Notes: generated by a model not told the origin, from the letters alone. A stretch of DNA of 64,000 nucleotides from JALJPB01 sp034111045 (GCA_034111045.1 JAWUYA010000065.1:1-64000), one strand, 5' to 3'; shown: positions 18,422 through 28,118, counted from the stretch's first letter. Made by a program: numbers and translations.

Positions 18422-19777
18422 ATGAACAAGTTATCTGTTTTAATGAGTACCGTATTAATATCAAGTAGTGTCATCATCGCTAGTTTACCTAGCTATGCTG
18501 CTATTCCTTTGGCTATAGACGGGAAAACACTGCCCAGTTTAGCCCCTATGCTTGAAAAGTCCACTCCAGCAGTGGTACTTATCTCAGTCAAAGGCACTCA
18601 TGAAGTTAAACAACAACTTCCTGATTCATTTCAATATTTCTTTGGAAATCCTCGTAGAGAACCTGCACAAGGTCGGCAATTTAGGGGATTAGGCTCAGGC
18701 GTTATTATCAACGCTAAGGAAGGTTATCTGGTCACCAATAATCATGTTATCGCTGAAGCAGATGAAATATTAATTACACTCAAAGATGGTCGGCAATTAA
18801 CAGCAAAAAAAATTGGTGCAGATGAAGCTAGTGACATCGCCTTATTACAAATTGACGCCAAAAATTTACGTGAAATGAAATTTTCTGATTCTGATACTTT
18901 ACGTGTAGGTGATTTTGCTGTGGCTATCGGTAGTCCATTTGGACTTGGTCAAACAGTCACATCAGGTATAGTAAGTGCTCTAGGGCGAAGCGGTCTTAAT
19001 ATCGAAAATTATGAAGATTTCATACAAACCGATGCCGCGATAAATAGTGGTAACTCTGGTGGTGCTTTAGTTAATTTACGTGGGGAGCTAATTGGGATTA
19101 ACACGGCAATCTTAGGTCCAAACGGTGGGAATGTCGGTATTGGCTTTGCTATCCCCAGTAATATGGTTGAAAACTTGATCACCCAGATTATTGAGTTTGG
19201 TGAAGTTCGTCGTGGTGTATTGGGCGTTTCCGGTAGGAGTGTCAATAGTGAAATTGCTGATGTGATGGAGTTAAACACGATTCAAGGTGGTTTTATCGAG
19301 CAAGTATCACCTGATTCTGCCGCAAGTGAGGCAGGCATAAAAGCCGGGGATGTTATCACTCAAGTCAATGGTAAAAGTGTACGTTCTTTTAGTGAATTAC
19401 GTGGAAAAATTGGTTCAATTGGTGCTGGGAAAATAGTGAAGCTCACCATAGTTAGAGGTAATGATAAGCCAATCATTTATTCTGTAAAACTAAAACGTGC
19501 TGACAATAGCAACATAGTTGCAGCTAATATTCATCCTATGCTACAAGGCAGTGTACTGGAAAATAACACCCAAGGAGAAGGTGTAACAGTATCGAGTGTT
19601 GCGCTTAATAGCCCAGCATTACTTATTGGATTAAAGCCTTTTGATGTAATTGTCGGCATTAATCGCCGAGCAATCAAAAATTTAGCTGAGTTGAGAAAAG
19701 CATTGAAAGCGCAAAAAGGTGTTTTCGCACTAAATATTGTTCGTGGAAATCGTACTTTATACCTAATGGTCCGTTAA
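18422..19777 (+). CDS. degQ: Periplasmic serine endoprotease DegQ/DegP-type (HtrA family)
   Basis: This is a periplasmic HtrA protease/chaperone for misfolded envelope proteins. It has a signal peptide ending around SYA-AIP, a trypsin-like domain with triad His108 (TNNHVI), Asp138 (SDIALLQ) and Ser212 (GNSGGAL), and two PDZ domains. The 451-residue length and short Q-rich LA loop resemble DegQ more than DegP, and degS follows directly as in E. coli degQS. AAGGAG lies upstream of the ATG. The gene ends in its own terminator, so degS probably has a separate promoter. Confidence 0.93.
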   Translation: MNKLSVLMSTVLISSSVIIASLPSYAAIPLAIDGKTLPSLAPMLEKSTPAVVLISVKGTHEVKQQLPDSFQYFFGNPRREPAQGRQFRGLGSGVIINAKEGYLVTNNHVIAEADEILITLKDGRQLTAKKIGADEASDIALLQIDAKNLREMKFSDSDTLRVGDFAVAIGSPFGLGQTVTSGIVSALGRSGLNIENYEDFIQTDAAINSGNSGGALVNLRGELIGINTAILGPNGGNVGIGFAIPSNMVENLITQIIEFGEVRRGVLGVSGRSVNSEIADVMELNTIQGGFIEQVSPDSAASEAGIKAGDVITQVNGKSVRSFSELRGKIGSIGAGKIVKLTIVRGNDKPIIYSVKLKRADNSNIVAANIHPMLQGSVLENNTQGEGVTVSSVALNSPALLIGLKPFDVIVGINRRAIKNLAELRKALKAQKGVFALNIVRGNRTLYLMVR

Positions 19778-19794
19778 TTGTTCAACGGTAGAAG

Positions 19795-19828
19795 ATGTAA
19801 AAGGTCATACTAGCCTTTTACATTTTCA
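19795..19828 (+). terminator. Terminator after degQ
   Basis: ATGTAAAAGG (19795-19804) pairs perfectly with CCTTTTACAT (19814-19823) around a 9 nt loop, followed by TTT. It is located 18 bp after the degQ stop. Confidence 0.75.
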
Positions 19829-19894
19829 ATGTGAGCAGGATCAAATTTGTGTTAGGCTTAGATAATATAAATAATAACTAAATGATTAAATACC

Positions 19895-20977
19895 GTGCAA
19901 CCTAACCCAGTAAGTACAACATTAAAATTGATTAGTTCACTCTGCCAATATCTCATTACACCTATTAGTTACGGTGTTTTTTTTGCCGTTGCGGTATTAA
20001 TTATAATCCCCAAAATTAATCATAATTTCTTACCATTGAGCATATTACAATCAACCGCACAACAGCAACAACCGATTTCATATGCAAAAGCGGTGAGTAT
20101 TGCTGGACCTGCTGTCGTCAACATTTACTCAACTGAATTACAGAATCCTCCTATATATGGACGAAAGGCGATTAAATCGACACGATTAGGCTCAGGCGTG
20201 ATTATGGATTCCCTCGGCTATATATTAACGAATTATCATGTTGTTCATAATACAGATTTAATTAAGGTATTATTACAAAGTGGTCAAACATATTCTGCTG
20301 AATTAATTGGGTTTGATATTTATACAGACCTTGCCGTATTAAGGGTTGATGCTCTCAATTTACCTGTCATCCCTCAGCGCACCGACTTAACATCATTGCC
20401 TGGAGACGTGGTACTTGCCATTGGCAACCCATTAAACTTGGGGCAAACCGTGACTCAGGGCATAATTAGTGCAACGGGGCGCATTAGTCTTAGTACCACC
20501 AGTTATTTAAATTTTCTTCAAATGGACGCCGCTATCAATGATGGCAATTCTGGTGGCGCGTTAATTAATACTCATGGGGAGTTAGTTGGTATTAACTCTA
20601 GGCGAGTAACTGACGACAAATTAAATATTCAAGGGATCTTCTTAGCCGTTCCTTATCAATTAGCCGCAAAAGTTATGCAAAAAATTATTGCCCACGGCCG
20701 AGTTGTCAGAGGCTGGCTGGGAATAGAGGCCGATACCCAGCATGAAGGTATAGAAGGTTTTATTATCAAATCAATATCTCCTAATAGTCCGGCGATGGAA
20801 GCAGGCCTTTTAGAAGGTGATATTATTTACCAGATTGGCGAACACAAAATAGTCAGCATTAGCCAAGCGTTAGAGCTAGTGGCGGAGACTGTACCAAATA
20901 CCACGCTAGTTTTTAAAATATATCGAAAAAAAGAGCCGTTTGATATCCCAGTAACGATTATAGAAATGAAGAAGTAA
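19895..20977 (+). CDS. degS: Inner-membrane site-1 protease DegS
   Basis: DegS senses misfolded outer-membrane proteins and cleaves RseA to start the sigma-E response. A single N-terminal membrane anchor (about residues 23-40) precedes the protease domain with His115 (LTNYHVV), Asp145 (YTDLAVL) and Ser219 (GNSGGAL). One PDZ domain follows, whereas DegQ has two. The start is GTG: the next upstream in-frame codons lead straight to a stop, and the first internal ATG would remove the anchor. No good Shine-Dalgarno sequence is visible, suggesting weak translation. Confidence 0.92.
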   Translation: MQPNPVSTTLKLISSLCQYLITPISYGVFFAVAVLIIIPKINHNFLPLSILQSTAQQQQPISYAKAVSIAGPAVVNIYSTELQNPPIYGRKAIKSTRLGSGVIMDSLGYILTNYHVVHNTDLIKVLLQSGQTYSAELIGFDIYTDLAVLRVDALNLPVIPQRTDLTSLPGDVVLAIGNPLNLGQTVTQGIISATGRISLSTTSYLNFLQMDAAINDGNSGGALINTHGELVGINSRRVTDDKLNIQGIFLAVPYQLAAKVMQKIIAHGRVVRGWLGIEADTQHEGIEGFIIKSISPNSPAMEAGLLEGDIIYQIGEHKIVSISQALELVAETVPNTTLVFKIYRKKEPFDIPVTIIEMKK

Positions 20978-21010
20978 TCGTTAGTAACAATAAGAGTTTG
21001 TTTTGAAACA

Positions 21011-21041
21011 AAGCATATACTCGTCAGAAGGGAATATGCTT
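21011..21041. terminator. Possible terminator between convergent degS and murA
   Basis: AAGCATAT (21011-21018) and ATATGCTT (21034-21041) could pair around a 15 nt loop. A run of T occurs about 10 nt later. A second short inverted repeat, TTTGTTT-TG-AAACAAA, precedes it (20997-21012). The stem is AT-rich and the call is weak. Confidence 0.3.
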
Positions 21042-21099
21042 ATAAATAAGTTTTTATACTATTGAGATAACTAAGACTTTCAGTTCAAACTCAACGGTA

Positions 21100-22362
21100 T
21101 TAAGGCATTTTTATCCGGGTGATATTTCCACCCAGTGCGCCAAGCTTATCTTCAATATGTAAATAGCCACGATCGATATGATAAATTCGATCAACTTGTG
21201 TTTCAGTTGTTGCCACTAAACCAGCAATCACTAGACTTGCTGATGCACGTAAATCTGTAGCCATTACTCGAGCACCATTTAAGCTATCAACACCTTGAAT
21301 TATTGCCCTGTTACCTTCTAATGAAATATTTGCTCCCATACGCTGTAATTCAGGTACGTGCATAAAGCGATTTTCAAAAATGGTTTCCGTGACGGTTGCT
21401 GTCCCTTTTGCAAGAACATTTAAAGTGACGAATTGTGCTTGCATATCAGTAGGAAAATCGGGGTGAGGTGCTGTACATATATCCACTGCTTTTGCTGGCT
21501 GTCTCATCACCAACTCAATCCAGTCATCTCCGGTAGTAATTTCAGCACCCGCTTCTTGCAGTTTACTCAATACGGCCTTTAATGCGGAAGGGTCGGTATT
21601 CAAACATTTTACTTTCCCTTGAGTAACGGCTGCTGCCACTAAGAATGTACCTGTTTCAATACGGTCAGGCATAACACTATAAGATGAACCACGTAGGCTT
21701 GTAACACCTTCAATGATGAGTTTATCGGTACCCACACCCTTTATTTTAGCACCCATTGAAATAAGACAATTTGCAAGATCAACAATTTCTGGCTCACGTG
21801 CAGCATTTTCAATAATAGTTTGTCCTTGTGCCAATGCCGCAGCCATCAATAAGTTTTCAGTGCCGGTTACACTGACCATGTCCATGTAAATAGTAGCGCC
21901 CGATAAACGTCCATTGTTCTTGGCATTTATATAGCCATTTTCAACATTGACATCAGCGCCCATTGCTTTTAATCCATCAATATGCAAATTAACAGGTCTA
22001 GCACCTATGGCACAACCCCCAGGTAATGATACCTCTGCATGACCAAACCTAGCAAGTAATGGACCTAAAACTAATATAGAAGCTCGCATTGTTTTTACTA
22101 AATCATAAGGCGCTTTGCAGTGATCGATAACACTGGCGTCTATCGCTAAACTATCTGCTGTTAACCAATTCACCTTAGCACCCAGCTGAGTTAATAACTT
22201 AGTTGTGGTTAAAATATCATTTAGTTTAGGGACATTATGAAATACAACAGGGGTTTCCGATAATAAAGCAGACATTAAAATTGGCAATGCTGCATTTTTA
22301 GCCCCTGAAATAGTGACTTCACCGTGTAGTGGATTACCACCAATTATTTTAAATGCATCCAA
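21100..22362 (-). CDS. murA: UDP-N-acetylglucosamine 1-carboxyvinyltransferase
   Basis: MurA catalyses the first committed step of peptidoglycan synthesis, transferring enolpyruvate from PEP to UDP-GlcNAc in the cytoplasm. The 420 residues include the substrate-binding Lys22-Asn23 in GAKNAALP and the catalytic loop GGCAIGARPVN, with Cys117 as the nucleophile alkylated by fosfomycin. The cysteine is present, so natural fosfomycin insensitivity of the aspartate type is not expected. It is the last gene of the mla-ibaG-murA run, 50 bp after ibaG. Confidence 0.97.
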   Translation of the reverse strand: MDAFKIIGGNPLHGEVTISGAKNAALPILMSALLSETPVVFHNVPKLNDILTTTKLLTQLGAKVNWLTADSLAIDASVIDHCKAPYDLVKTMRASILVLGPLLARFGHAEVSLPGGCAIGARPVNLHIDGLKAMGADVNVENGYINAKNNGRLSGATIYMDMVSVTGTENLLMAAALAQGQTIIENAAREPEIVDLANCLISMGAKIKGVGTDKLIIEGVTSLRGSSYSVMPDRIETGTFLVAAAVTQGKVKCLNTDPSALKAVLSKLQEAGAEITTGDDWIELVMRQPAKAVDICTAPHPDFPTDMQAQFVTLNVLAKGTATVTETIFENRFMHVPELQRMGANISLEGNRAIIQGVDSLNGARVMATDLRASASLVIAGLVATTETQVDRIYHIDRGYLHIEDKLGALGGNITRIKMP

Positions 22363-22412
22363 AATGAATTACTTATAGGTTGATTGAAAACTGGAATAAA
22401 AACTGACTATTT

Positions 22413-22670
22413 TTATAAAGGAAGATTAAACATCTTGTCACGTTGCCATTGTTCTGTGGTAAATGTTTTTATAGTGATCGCATGGATAGCACCGCCATTG
22501 ATAACTTCAGCAAGTGGAGCTGAAATTACTTGTTGTTTTTTTACTCGGCTTAACTCACCAAAAAAATTGGCAACCGCAATAATCTTACACTGTGAACCAT
22601 CAAATTTAACATGCAATTCATCAAGTTGAATTGCATTGTTAATTAATTTTTCAATATCTGAAACGTCCAA
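22413..22670 (-). CDS. ibaG: BolA-family protein IbaG
   Basis: IbaG (YrbA) is a small BolA-like protein that pairs with monothiol glutaredoxins in iron-sulfur homeostasis and is linked to acid stress. The 85 residues include the helix-turn region SRVKKQQVISAPLAEVI, then GGAIHAITIKTFTTEQW, typical of the YrbA branch. The location between mlaB and murA is diagnostic. It sits 9 bp after mlaB. Confidence 0.93.
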   Translation of the reverse strand: MDVSDIEKLINNAIQLDELHVKFDGSQCKIIAVANFFGELSRVKKQQVISAPLAEVINGGAIHAITIKTFTTEQWQRDKMFNLPL

Positions 22671-22679
22671 GATTTTCTC

Positions 22680-22985
22680 CTAAGAAGATGTATGTACCGA
22701 TAAGAATTTCTCAACCGAACTTAAACTGGCTAATTTAATTAGACTCGATGGTAAATGCTCAAAGCAAAGTAGACAAGCATTAGCTTGTGCTAATTCCACT
22801 TGACTCAGTAGCCAAGCAAGACCGGCTGTATCAATTTTATCGATAGCAACCAAATTGATTATCGCACTTTTTTGCCTTAAAAAACATTTCAATTGTTGCG
22901 CTGGTATCTTATGTATTGTTTGACGAATTAAATCGCCAGACAAGTAAGCAATGTCGTTGGTGATAGTGAGTGATATATTACTCAC
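22680..22985 (-). CDS. mlaB: Phospholipid transport STAS-domain protein MlaB
   Basis: MlaB is the cytoplasmic STAS-domain subunit that stabilises the MlaFE ABC transporter in retrograde phospholipid trafficking. The 101 residues match a STAS fold, with a central INLVAIDKIDTAGLAWLLS carrying the conserved D-T-A-G-L turn. It follows mlaC by 3 bp. Sequence conservation of MlaB is low in general, so the call depends partly on the mlaFEDCB order. Confidence 0.92.
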   Translation of the reverse strand: MSNISLTITNDIAYLSGDLIRQTIHKIPAQQLKCFLRQKSAIINLVAIDKIDTAGLAWLLSQVELAQANACLLCFEHLPSSLIKLASLSSVEKFLSVHTSS

Positions 22986-22988
22986 AAA

Positions 22989-23729
22989 TTATCCTTTAAA
23001 GTTTTTAAAAACAATATCACGCTGGCTTTTTTCTTTAAGTAGTACCGTAACGTGAGGTAGGCCTTCTTGTCTAATAATACTACTAAGTTCCGCTTGTTTA
23101 CTATCGAGTAAACTAACGCCTTCAGCGACCATATCAAAAGCCTTCCATTCATTAGTAGCCCTGTTTTTTCTTACTTTAAAGGCAATATCAATATCATCAC
23201 GCCCCGGCATAATTACACGGGTATTAACGGCAACTATATTTTGATCCGCTAATATCTTTTCTGGAAAAAACTCCACTTTTTGATTGTCATACAAGGTAAA
23301 AACTTGTGCATAGGAGGTGATTAAATATTCTCGAAATACTAAAACAAATGCATCACGCTCTTCTTTAGAGGTTTTCTTTAATTGATGGCCAATCACTTTA
23401 TAGGCAGAATATTTATAATTTATATAGGGCATGAGCTCTTCGCGCACAATATCTTTTAATCGATTCGGATCACTTTTAATTTGATTGTTTTCATCAGCAA
23501 AACGTTTAAAAGTTAGCTTGGCGACAGTTTCAATCATCAAGTAAGGATTTTTTTTATCAATTTTTTTCGTTGAATGCTCCGTAAAAAATTCAGTTTGAAC
23601 AGGATTTAAGGCCTTATTCTGCTCCGAGAATGCTAGTGCTTCGACGGTAAAGAAAATGACACTAAAGGCTCCTCCCAAAACAAATGCTAATTGCTGCTTA
23701 GCAAATAAACCTTTGATATTAAAAACCAT
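22989..23729 (-). CDS. mlaC: Periplasmic phospholipid-binding protein MlaC
   Basis: MlaC ferries phospholipid between the outer-membrane MlaA-porin complex and inner-membrane MlaFEDB. The 246-residue protein has an N-terminal signal segment. It then has the Tol-Tol-Ttg2 domain, seen in RLKDIVREELMPYINYKYSAYKVIG and FREYLITSYAQVF. The signal is longer than usual and cleavage probably lies near residues 30-34. It is tightly packed between mlaD and mlaB. Confidence 0.94.
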   Translation of the reverse strand: MVFNIKGLFAKQQLAFVLGGAFSVIFFTVEALAFSEQNKALNPVQTEFFTEHSTKKIDKKNPYLMIETVAKLTFKRFADENNQIKSDPNRLKDIVREELMPYINYKYSAYKVIGHQLKKTSKEERDAFVLVFREYLITSYAQVFTLYDNQKVEFFPEKILADQNIVAVNTRVIMPGRDDIDIAFKVRKNRATNEWKAFDMVAEGVSLLDSKQAELSSIIRQEGLPHVTVLLKEKSQRDIVFKNFKG

Positions 23730-23731
23730 TA

Positions 23732-24199
23732 CTAATCGCCTCCTTGGCTAAATAAAAACTGACCGATCAATTCTTCTAATACGAGGGCTGGCTTGGTATC
23801 TTCAATAAAATCACCCGGCATCAACGTTTCAAGAGAATCATCTATAAAACCAGGCTGCAGCCCCAGATATTGCTCGCCAAGTAAACCTGCAGTTAAAATA
23901 GCAACAGAAGTTGCCTCTGAAAAACCGCTATATTGAGTATAAATATCAAGAGTAACAACAGCAGTAAAATCCTCTTTATCTAAAGAAATTTGACTAACAC
24001 GGCCAACCACCACACCACTAACTTTAATCGGGGAACGTACTTTTAAACCACCAATATTATCAAACTTAGCCTTTAGAATATAAGTTTCACCGCCACCTGC
24101 AATTCCTGTATTTGCCACTTGTAAAGACAACATTAGTAATGCAGCAATGCCTGATGCAACAAATAAACCCACCATTAATTCAATTTTCTTTGACACCAT
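23732..24199 (-). CDS. mlaD: MCE-domain phospholipid transport protein MlaD
   Basis: MlaD forms a hexameric MCE ring on the periplasmic face of the MlaFEDB transporter. The 155 residues have one N-terminal transmembrane helix (VGLFVASGIAALLMLSL) and one MCE domain with KFDNIGGLKVRSPIKVSGV and TAGLLGEQYLGLQPG. I chose the ATG at 24199 because a GGAAG sequence precedes it and it starts directly with VSKKIELMVG. A TTG four codons upstream could extend it. Confidence 0.94.
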   Translation of the reverse strand: MVSKKIELMVGLFVASGIAALLMLSLQVANTGIAGGGETYILKAKFDNIGGLKVRSPIKVSGVVVGRVSQISLDKEDFTAVVTLDIYTQYSGFSEATSVAILTAGLLGEQYLGLQPGFIDDSLETLMPGDFIEDTKPALVLEELIGQFLFSQGGD

Positions 24200-24223
24200 G
24201 TCTTCCACCAAACCTTTTAAAAA

Positions 24224-25012
24224 TTAACGCGCGAACATTAACGCTGTTAAAATAAAATCTAAACCTAAAACTAACAAAGAAGATTGCACTACAGTCGCTG
24301 TTGTTGCCCGACTTATACCTTCAGATGTTGGGGTACAATCATAGCCTTTGTAAACAGCAATCCACGTGATGACAAATGCAAAAACAATACTTTTAATAAT
24401 ACCATTGAAAATATCTTTCTTAAAATCGACTTGATCTTGCATGACTGACCAAAAAGTTCCAGAGTCAACACCCAACCAATCAACACCAACTAAGTGTGCT
24501 CCTAATATACCCACCATAGAAAATATAGCGGCGAGGAGAGGTAAACTAATAAAACCTGCCCAAAATCTTGGTGCAATAACCCTTCTTAGTGGATCGATCG
24601 CCATCATTTCTAAACTTGATAATTGCTCTGTAGCTTTCATCAAACCAATTTCCGCCGTTAATGCAGAGCCTGCACGACCCGCAAATAAAAGCGCTGAAAC
24701 TACAGGACCCAACTCCCTTAATAATGACAATGCCACCATAGGGCCTAAACTCGCTTCCGCACCGTAACCGACGAGTATAGTGTATCCCTGTAGAGCTAAT
24801 ACCATACCAATGAATGTACCTGAAACAACAATAATAATTAACGACAACCAACCAACCGCATACAATTGATTAATTAATAAAGGTAATCCTTTTTTGGGAT
24901 TTGGCCAATGAACAATTGCAGTGACTAACAAAACAACCGCTCGCCCTAATCCACTGATTATAGCAACGGTATGTGCACCTAATTCACTTAATCGATAAAT
25001 AATAAACGGCAT
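24224..25012 (-). CDS. mlaE: Phospholipid ABC transporter permease MlaE
   Basis: MlaE is the integral membrane permease of the Mla phospholipid transporter. The 262 residues have five or six hydrophobic segments and the permease signature GFISLPLLAAIFSMVGI plus LLRELGPVVSALLFAGRAGS. The start overlaps the mlaF stop by one base (TAATG), indicating translational coupling. A 24 bp gap follows before mlaD. Confidence 0.96.
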   Translation of the reverse strand: MPFIIYRLSELGAHTVAIISGLGRAVVLLVTAIVHWPNPKKGLPLLINQLYAVGWLSLIIIVVSGTFIGMVLALQGYTILVGYGAEASLGPMVALSLLRELGPVVSALLFAGRAGSALTAEIGLMKATEQLSSLEMMAIDPLRRVIAPRFWAGFISLPLLAAIFSMVGILGAHLVGVDWLGVDSGTFWSVMQDQVDFKKDIFNGIIKSIVFAFVITWIAVYKGYDCTPTSEGISRATTATVVQSSLLVLGLDFILTALMFAR

Positions 25013-25827
25013 TACTTACTCTTACCTTTTAAGTTGCCAATAAGCTCATCTCGATAATCAGGGGCACTATAATGAAAAGGCACGGGCCCATCTGACTCAC
25101 CTTTAACAAACTGTTTGACTAATGGTGAGTCATCTAGAATAATTTGCTCTGGCGTACCATGACCAATGATTTTTTGTTCTGCAATAATGTAAATATAATC
25201 AGCAATACTCATCACTTCGGGTACATCATGAGAGACAACTAAAGATGTTAAGCCTAAGGCATCGTTTAGTGAGCTAATTAAACGCACGATCACCCCCATT
25301 GAAATGGGATCTTGTCCAGCAAAAGGCTCGTCATATAAAATCAACTCGGGATCAAGTGCAATAGCCCGAGCTAATGCAACTCTTCGGGCCATACCGCCAG
25401 AGAGTTCACCAGGAAATAAATCACGAGCACCTCTCAAACCAACCGCTTCTAATTTCATTAATACGATTTTTTCAATAATTTGTTCTGATAACTCACTATG
25501 CTCCCTTATCGGAAAAGCAATATTGTCAAAGACTGACATTTCGGTAAATAATGCACCACTTTGAAATAGCATACTCATGCGTTTACGAACCTGATATAAA
25601 GCTTTTCTAGAAAGTGTTGGAATGTCTTGTCCATCAAAAAGTATTTGACCTTTCTCTGGTTTTAATTGCCCCCCAATAAGGCGAAGAAGCGTAGTTTTTC
25701 CAATACCACTCGGTCCCATAATAGCGGTAACCTTACCTTTTGGGATGGACAAACTGATGTCATTATAAATGACACGTTCATCACGTTTAAAAGTGATATT
25801 TTTAACATCAACTAAAGTTTCAGACAT
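25012..25827 (-). CDS. mlaF: Phospholipid ABC transporter ATP-binding protein MlaF
   Basis: MlaF is the ATPase of the Mla pathway that maintains outer-membrane lipid asymmetry. The 271 residues contain a Walker A motif GPSGIGKTT (38-46), an ABC signature LSGGMARRVALARA, a Walker B motif LILYDEPFAGQDP, and the His switch in LVVSHDVPE. It is the first gene of mlaFEDCB-ibaG-murA and diverges from yrbG, as in E. coli. Confidence 0.97.
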   Translation of the reverse strand: MSETLVDVKNITFKRDERVIYNDISLSIPKGKVTAIMGPSGIGKTTLLRLIGGQLKPEKGQILFDGQDIPTLSRKALYQVRKRMSMLFQSGALFTEMSVFDNIAFPIREHSELSEQIIEKIVLMKLEAVGLRGARDLFPGELSGGMARRVALARAIALDPELILYDEPFAGQDPISMGVIVRLISSLNDALGLTSLVVSHDVPEVMSIADYIYIIAEQKIIGHGTPEQIILDDSPLVKQFVKGESDGPVPFHYSAPDYRDELIGNLKGKSK

Positions 25828-26147
25828 GTTTTCCTAATGCGACTACCCTTAAGAGCCTAAGAGTATTTTCAACGTTAATTGTAAAGACCGACGAATATTA
25901 CCCTAGCCAATAAAATTGTTCATTAAAAATCATCGATAAAGGAATAATTTAACGGTTAAATTCATAATATCTTGTAAGTAAATGTAAAACTAATGTAGAT
26001 TTAAGCTAATAATTACTTTTTTTGCTGTCTTTAGTGAATATTGCTTTTGTTTTACTAAGCAAGGAGCGACAATTTAGTATTAATATCAATGTTCGAATAT
26101 TTTATTCCTTTATCCCATCATCATTGATATAAATTTTGGAGTTGTTA
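25828..26147. other. Divergent regulatory region between mlaF and yrbG
   Basis: This 320 bp AT-rich stretch holds no supportable ORF. It must contain promoters for the leftward mla operon and the rightward yrbG-kds-lpt operon. GGAG at 26138-26141 is the ribosome-binding site for yrbG. I could not single out a convincing promoter pair. Confidence 0.4.
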
Positions 26148-27131
26148 ATGGTCATTCAGGTTTTAATTTTATTCATCGCATTAGTGATTTTAGTGTGGAG
26201 TGCTGACAAATTTGTTTTAGGTGCATCTTCTTTAGCAAGAAACATGGGCATATCACCAATGATTATTGGCTTAACCATAGTTGCCATGGGCTCTTCAGCT
26301 CCTGAGATGATGGTTGCTGCATCAGCTTCTTTACAAGGTAACCCTGACACTGCGATAGGCAATGCTATTGGCTCAAACATCATCAATATTGCCTTAGTAT
26401 TAGGTTTAACCGTAATGATTAAACCTATGGTGATATCTTCATCAATTATTAAACAAGAACTCCCTCTGGTTTTATTACTTACTTTTCTTACCTACTGGAT
26501 GCTTTCTGATAACATTTTTACTTTTTGGGAAGGAGGAATTTTATTGGTTGGCTTTTTTACTTTTATCGCTACTCTATTAATAAAAGCCTTAAAACAAAGA
26601 AAAAACCACAGTCCTGATGACCCGATGGTCATAGAGGCTGAACACGAATTACCTGAAGTTACGGGTAGCTTAAAGTCAGTTTTTTGGTTAATTGTTGGCA
26701 TAGTATTATTAATATTAAGTGCTCACTATCTCGTTGAGTCAGCTGTTTTCATTGCTAAGGCTTTTGGTATCAGTGATTTAGTCATTGGACTGACGGTAAT
26801 TGCTATTGGTACTAGTTTGCCGGAATTAGCAGCAAGCATTGCCAGTGTGATGAAACAAGAAGACGACTTAGCCTTAGGTAATATTATTGGCTCTAATATT
26901 TTCAATATTCTTGCCGTGCTCCCTTTTGCGGGATTAATTGCACCCGGGCCAGTAGACCCTGAAGCAATCACTCGCGACATTCCAATGATGATAGCAATCA
27001 CCTTGTTGTTATTTGTTTTATGTTTTAGTCGTCAGCTTGGTTATTTTAGGATAACCCGTTTTAAAGGTGCATTATTGGTGTTAAGTTTTGTCGGTTATCA
27101 AATTTTATTATTTAGTGAAATCGCTCATTAA
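26148..27131 (+). CDS. yrbG: Calcium/sodium antiporter (YrbG family)
   Basis: This is an inner-membrane cation:Ca2+ exchanger of the CaCA family. The 327 residues have about ten hydrophobic segments arranged as two inverted halves. Each half carries an alpha repeat: GSSAPEMMV with GNAIGSNIINI, and GTSLPELAAS with GNIIGSNIFNI. Physiological substrate specificity cannot be read from sequence. The ATG at 26148 has GGAG seven bases upstream; an upstream TTG is less likely. It leads the kds-lpt gene run, as in E. coli. Confidence 0.93.
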   Translation: MVIQVLILFIALVILVWSADKFVLGASSLARNMGISPMIIGLTIVAMGSSAPEMMVAASASLQGNPDTAIGNAIGSNIINIALVLGLTVMIKPMVISSSIIKQELPLVLLLTFLTYWMLSDNIFTFWEGGILLVGFFTFIATLLIKALKQRKNHSPDDPMVIEAEHELPEVTGSLKSVFWLIVGIVLLILSAHYLVESAVFIAKAFGISDLVIGLTVIAIGTSLPELAASIASVMKQEDDLALGNIIGSNIFNILAVLPFAGLIAPGPVDPEAITRDIPMMIAITLLLFVLCFSRQLGYFRITRFKGALLVLSFVGYQILLFSEIAH

Positions 27132-27152
27132 CTATCAATGTAAAGAATAATT

Positions 27153-28118
27153 ATGAAAAATTTTAAGCAACTCGCCAACCAAGTTATTGAGATTGAACAA
27201 CAAGCAATAAAAGAATTATTGCAATATGTTGATAATAGCTTTGAATTAGCTTGTCAATTGATGTTTGACTGCCAAGGCAGAATAATAGTTATCGGTATGG
27301 GGAAGTCTGGACACATAGGTGGAAAAATTGCGGCTACGCTAGCCAGTACTGGCTCGCCTTCTTTTTTTGTTCATCCTGGTGAAGCCAGTCATGGTGATTT
27401 AGGGATGATCACCAGTGAGGATGTTGTTTTAACAATTTCTAATTCTGGTGAAACAGGTGAAGTACTCGCTATCATCCCAGTAATAAAACGCCTTGGTGCT
27501 AAGCTGATATCTATGACAGGTAATCCATCATCAACCTTGGCTAAACTTGCTGATACCCACGTGTGTATCAAAGTATCAAAAGAAGCATGTCCTTTAGGAT
27601 TAACACCTACCTCAAGTACTACTGCAGCATTAGTTATGGGGGATGCCATAGCCGTTGCTCTACTTAATGCCAGAGGCTTTACTGCGAACGATTTTGCTTT
27701 ATCTCATCCAGGAGGTAGCCTAGGTAAACAATTATTGTTGCGACTCAAAGACATTATGCATACCGGACAACGTTTACCTATTGTCTCTAAGTCTGCTTTG
27801 ATCAAAGAGGCTTTAATTGAAATGTCATTAAAAGGCTTAGGCATGACAGCCGTGGTAGATAATAACAATCAACTCATTGGCTTATTTACCGATGGTGATT
27901 TACGAAGAATATTAGATGAAAAAATCAATATTCACCAGGATGTAATTACCAGTGTCATGACTCAATCACCCACCATAGCCACTGCCGATATGTTAGCAGC
28001 TCAAGCATTAAAAATAATGGAAGATAAAAAGATCAATGGGTTGATCATAGTAAATGAAAATAACAACCCAGTTGGTGCGATGAATATGCATGATTTATTA
28101 TCGTCTGGAGTGTTATAA
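27153..28118 (+). CDS. kdsD: Arabinose-5-phosphate isomerase KdsD
   Basis: KdsD converts ribulose 5-phosphate to arabinose 5-phosphate, the first step of Kdo synthesis for LPS. The 321 residues combine an N-terminal SIS domain (VIGMGKSGHIGGKIAATLASTG, HPGEASHGD, SNSGETGE) with two C-terminal CBS domains (IMHTGQRLPIV and VMTQSPTIA). Its stop overlaps the kdsC ATG in TAATG. Confidence 0.96.
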   Translation: MKNFKQLANQVIEIEQQAIKELLQYVDNSFELACQLMFDCQGRIIVIGMGKSGHIGGKIAATLASTGSPSFFVHPGEASHGDLGMITSEDVVLTISNSGETGEVLAIIPVIKRLGAKLISMTGNPSSTLAKLADTHVCIKVSKEACPLGLTPTSSTTAALVMGDAIAVALLNARGFTANDFALSHPGGSLGKQLLLRLKDIMHTGQRLPIVSKSALIKEALIEMSLKGLGMTAVVDNNNQLIGLFTDGDLRRILDEKINIHQDVITSVMTQSPTIATADMLAAQALKIMEDKKINGLIIVNENNNPVGAMNMHDLLSSGVL

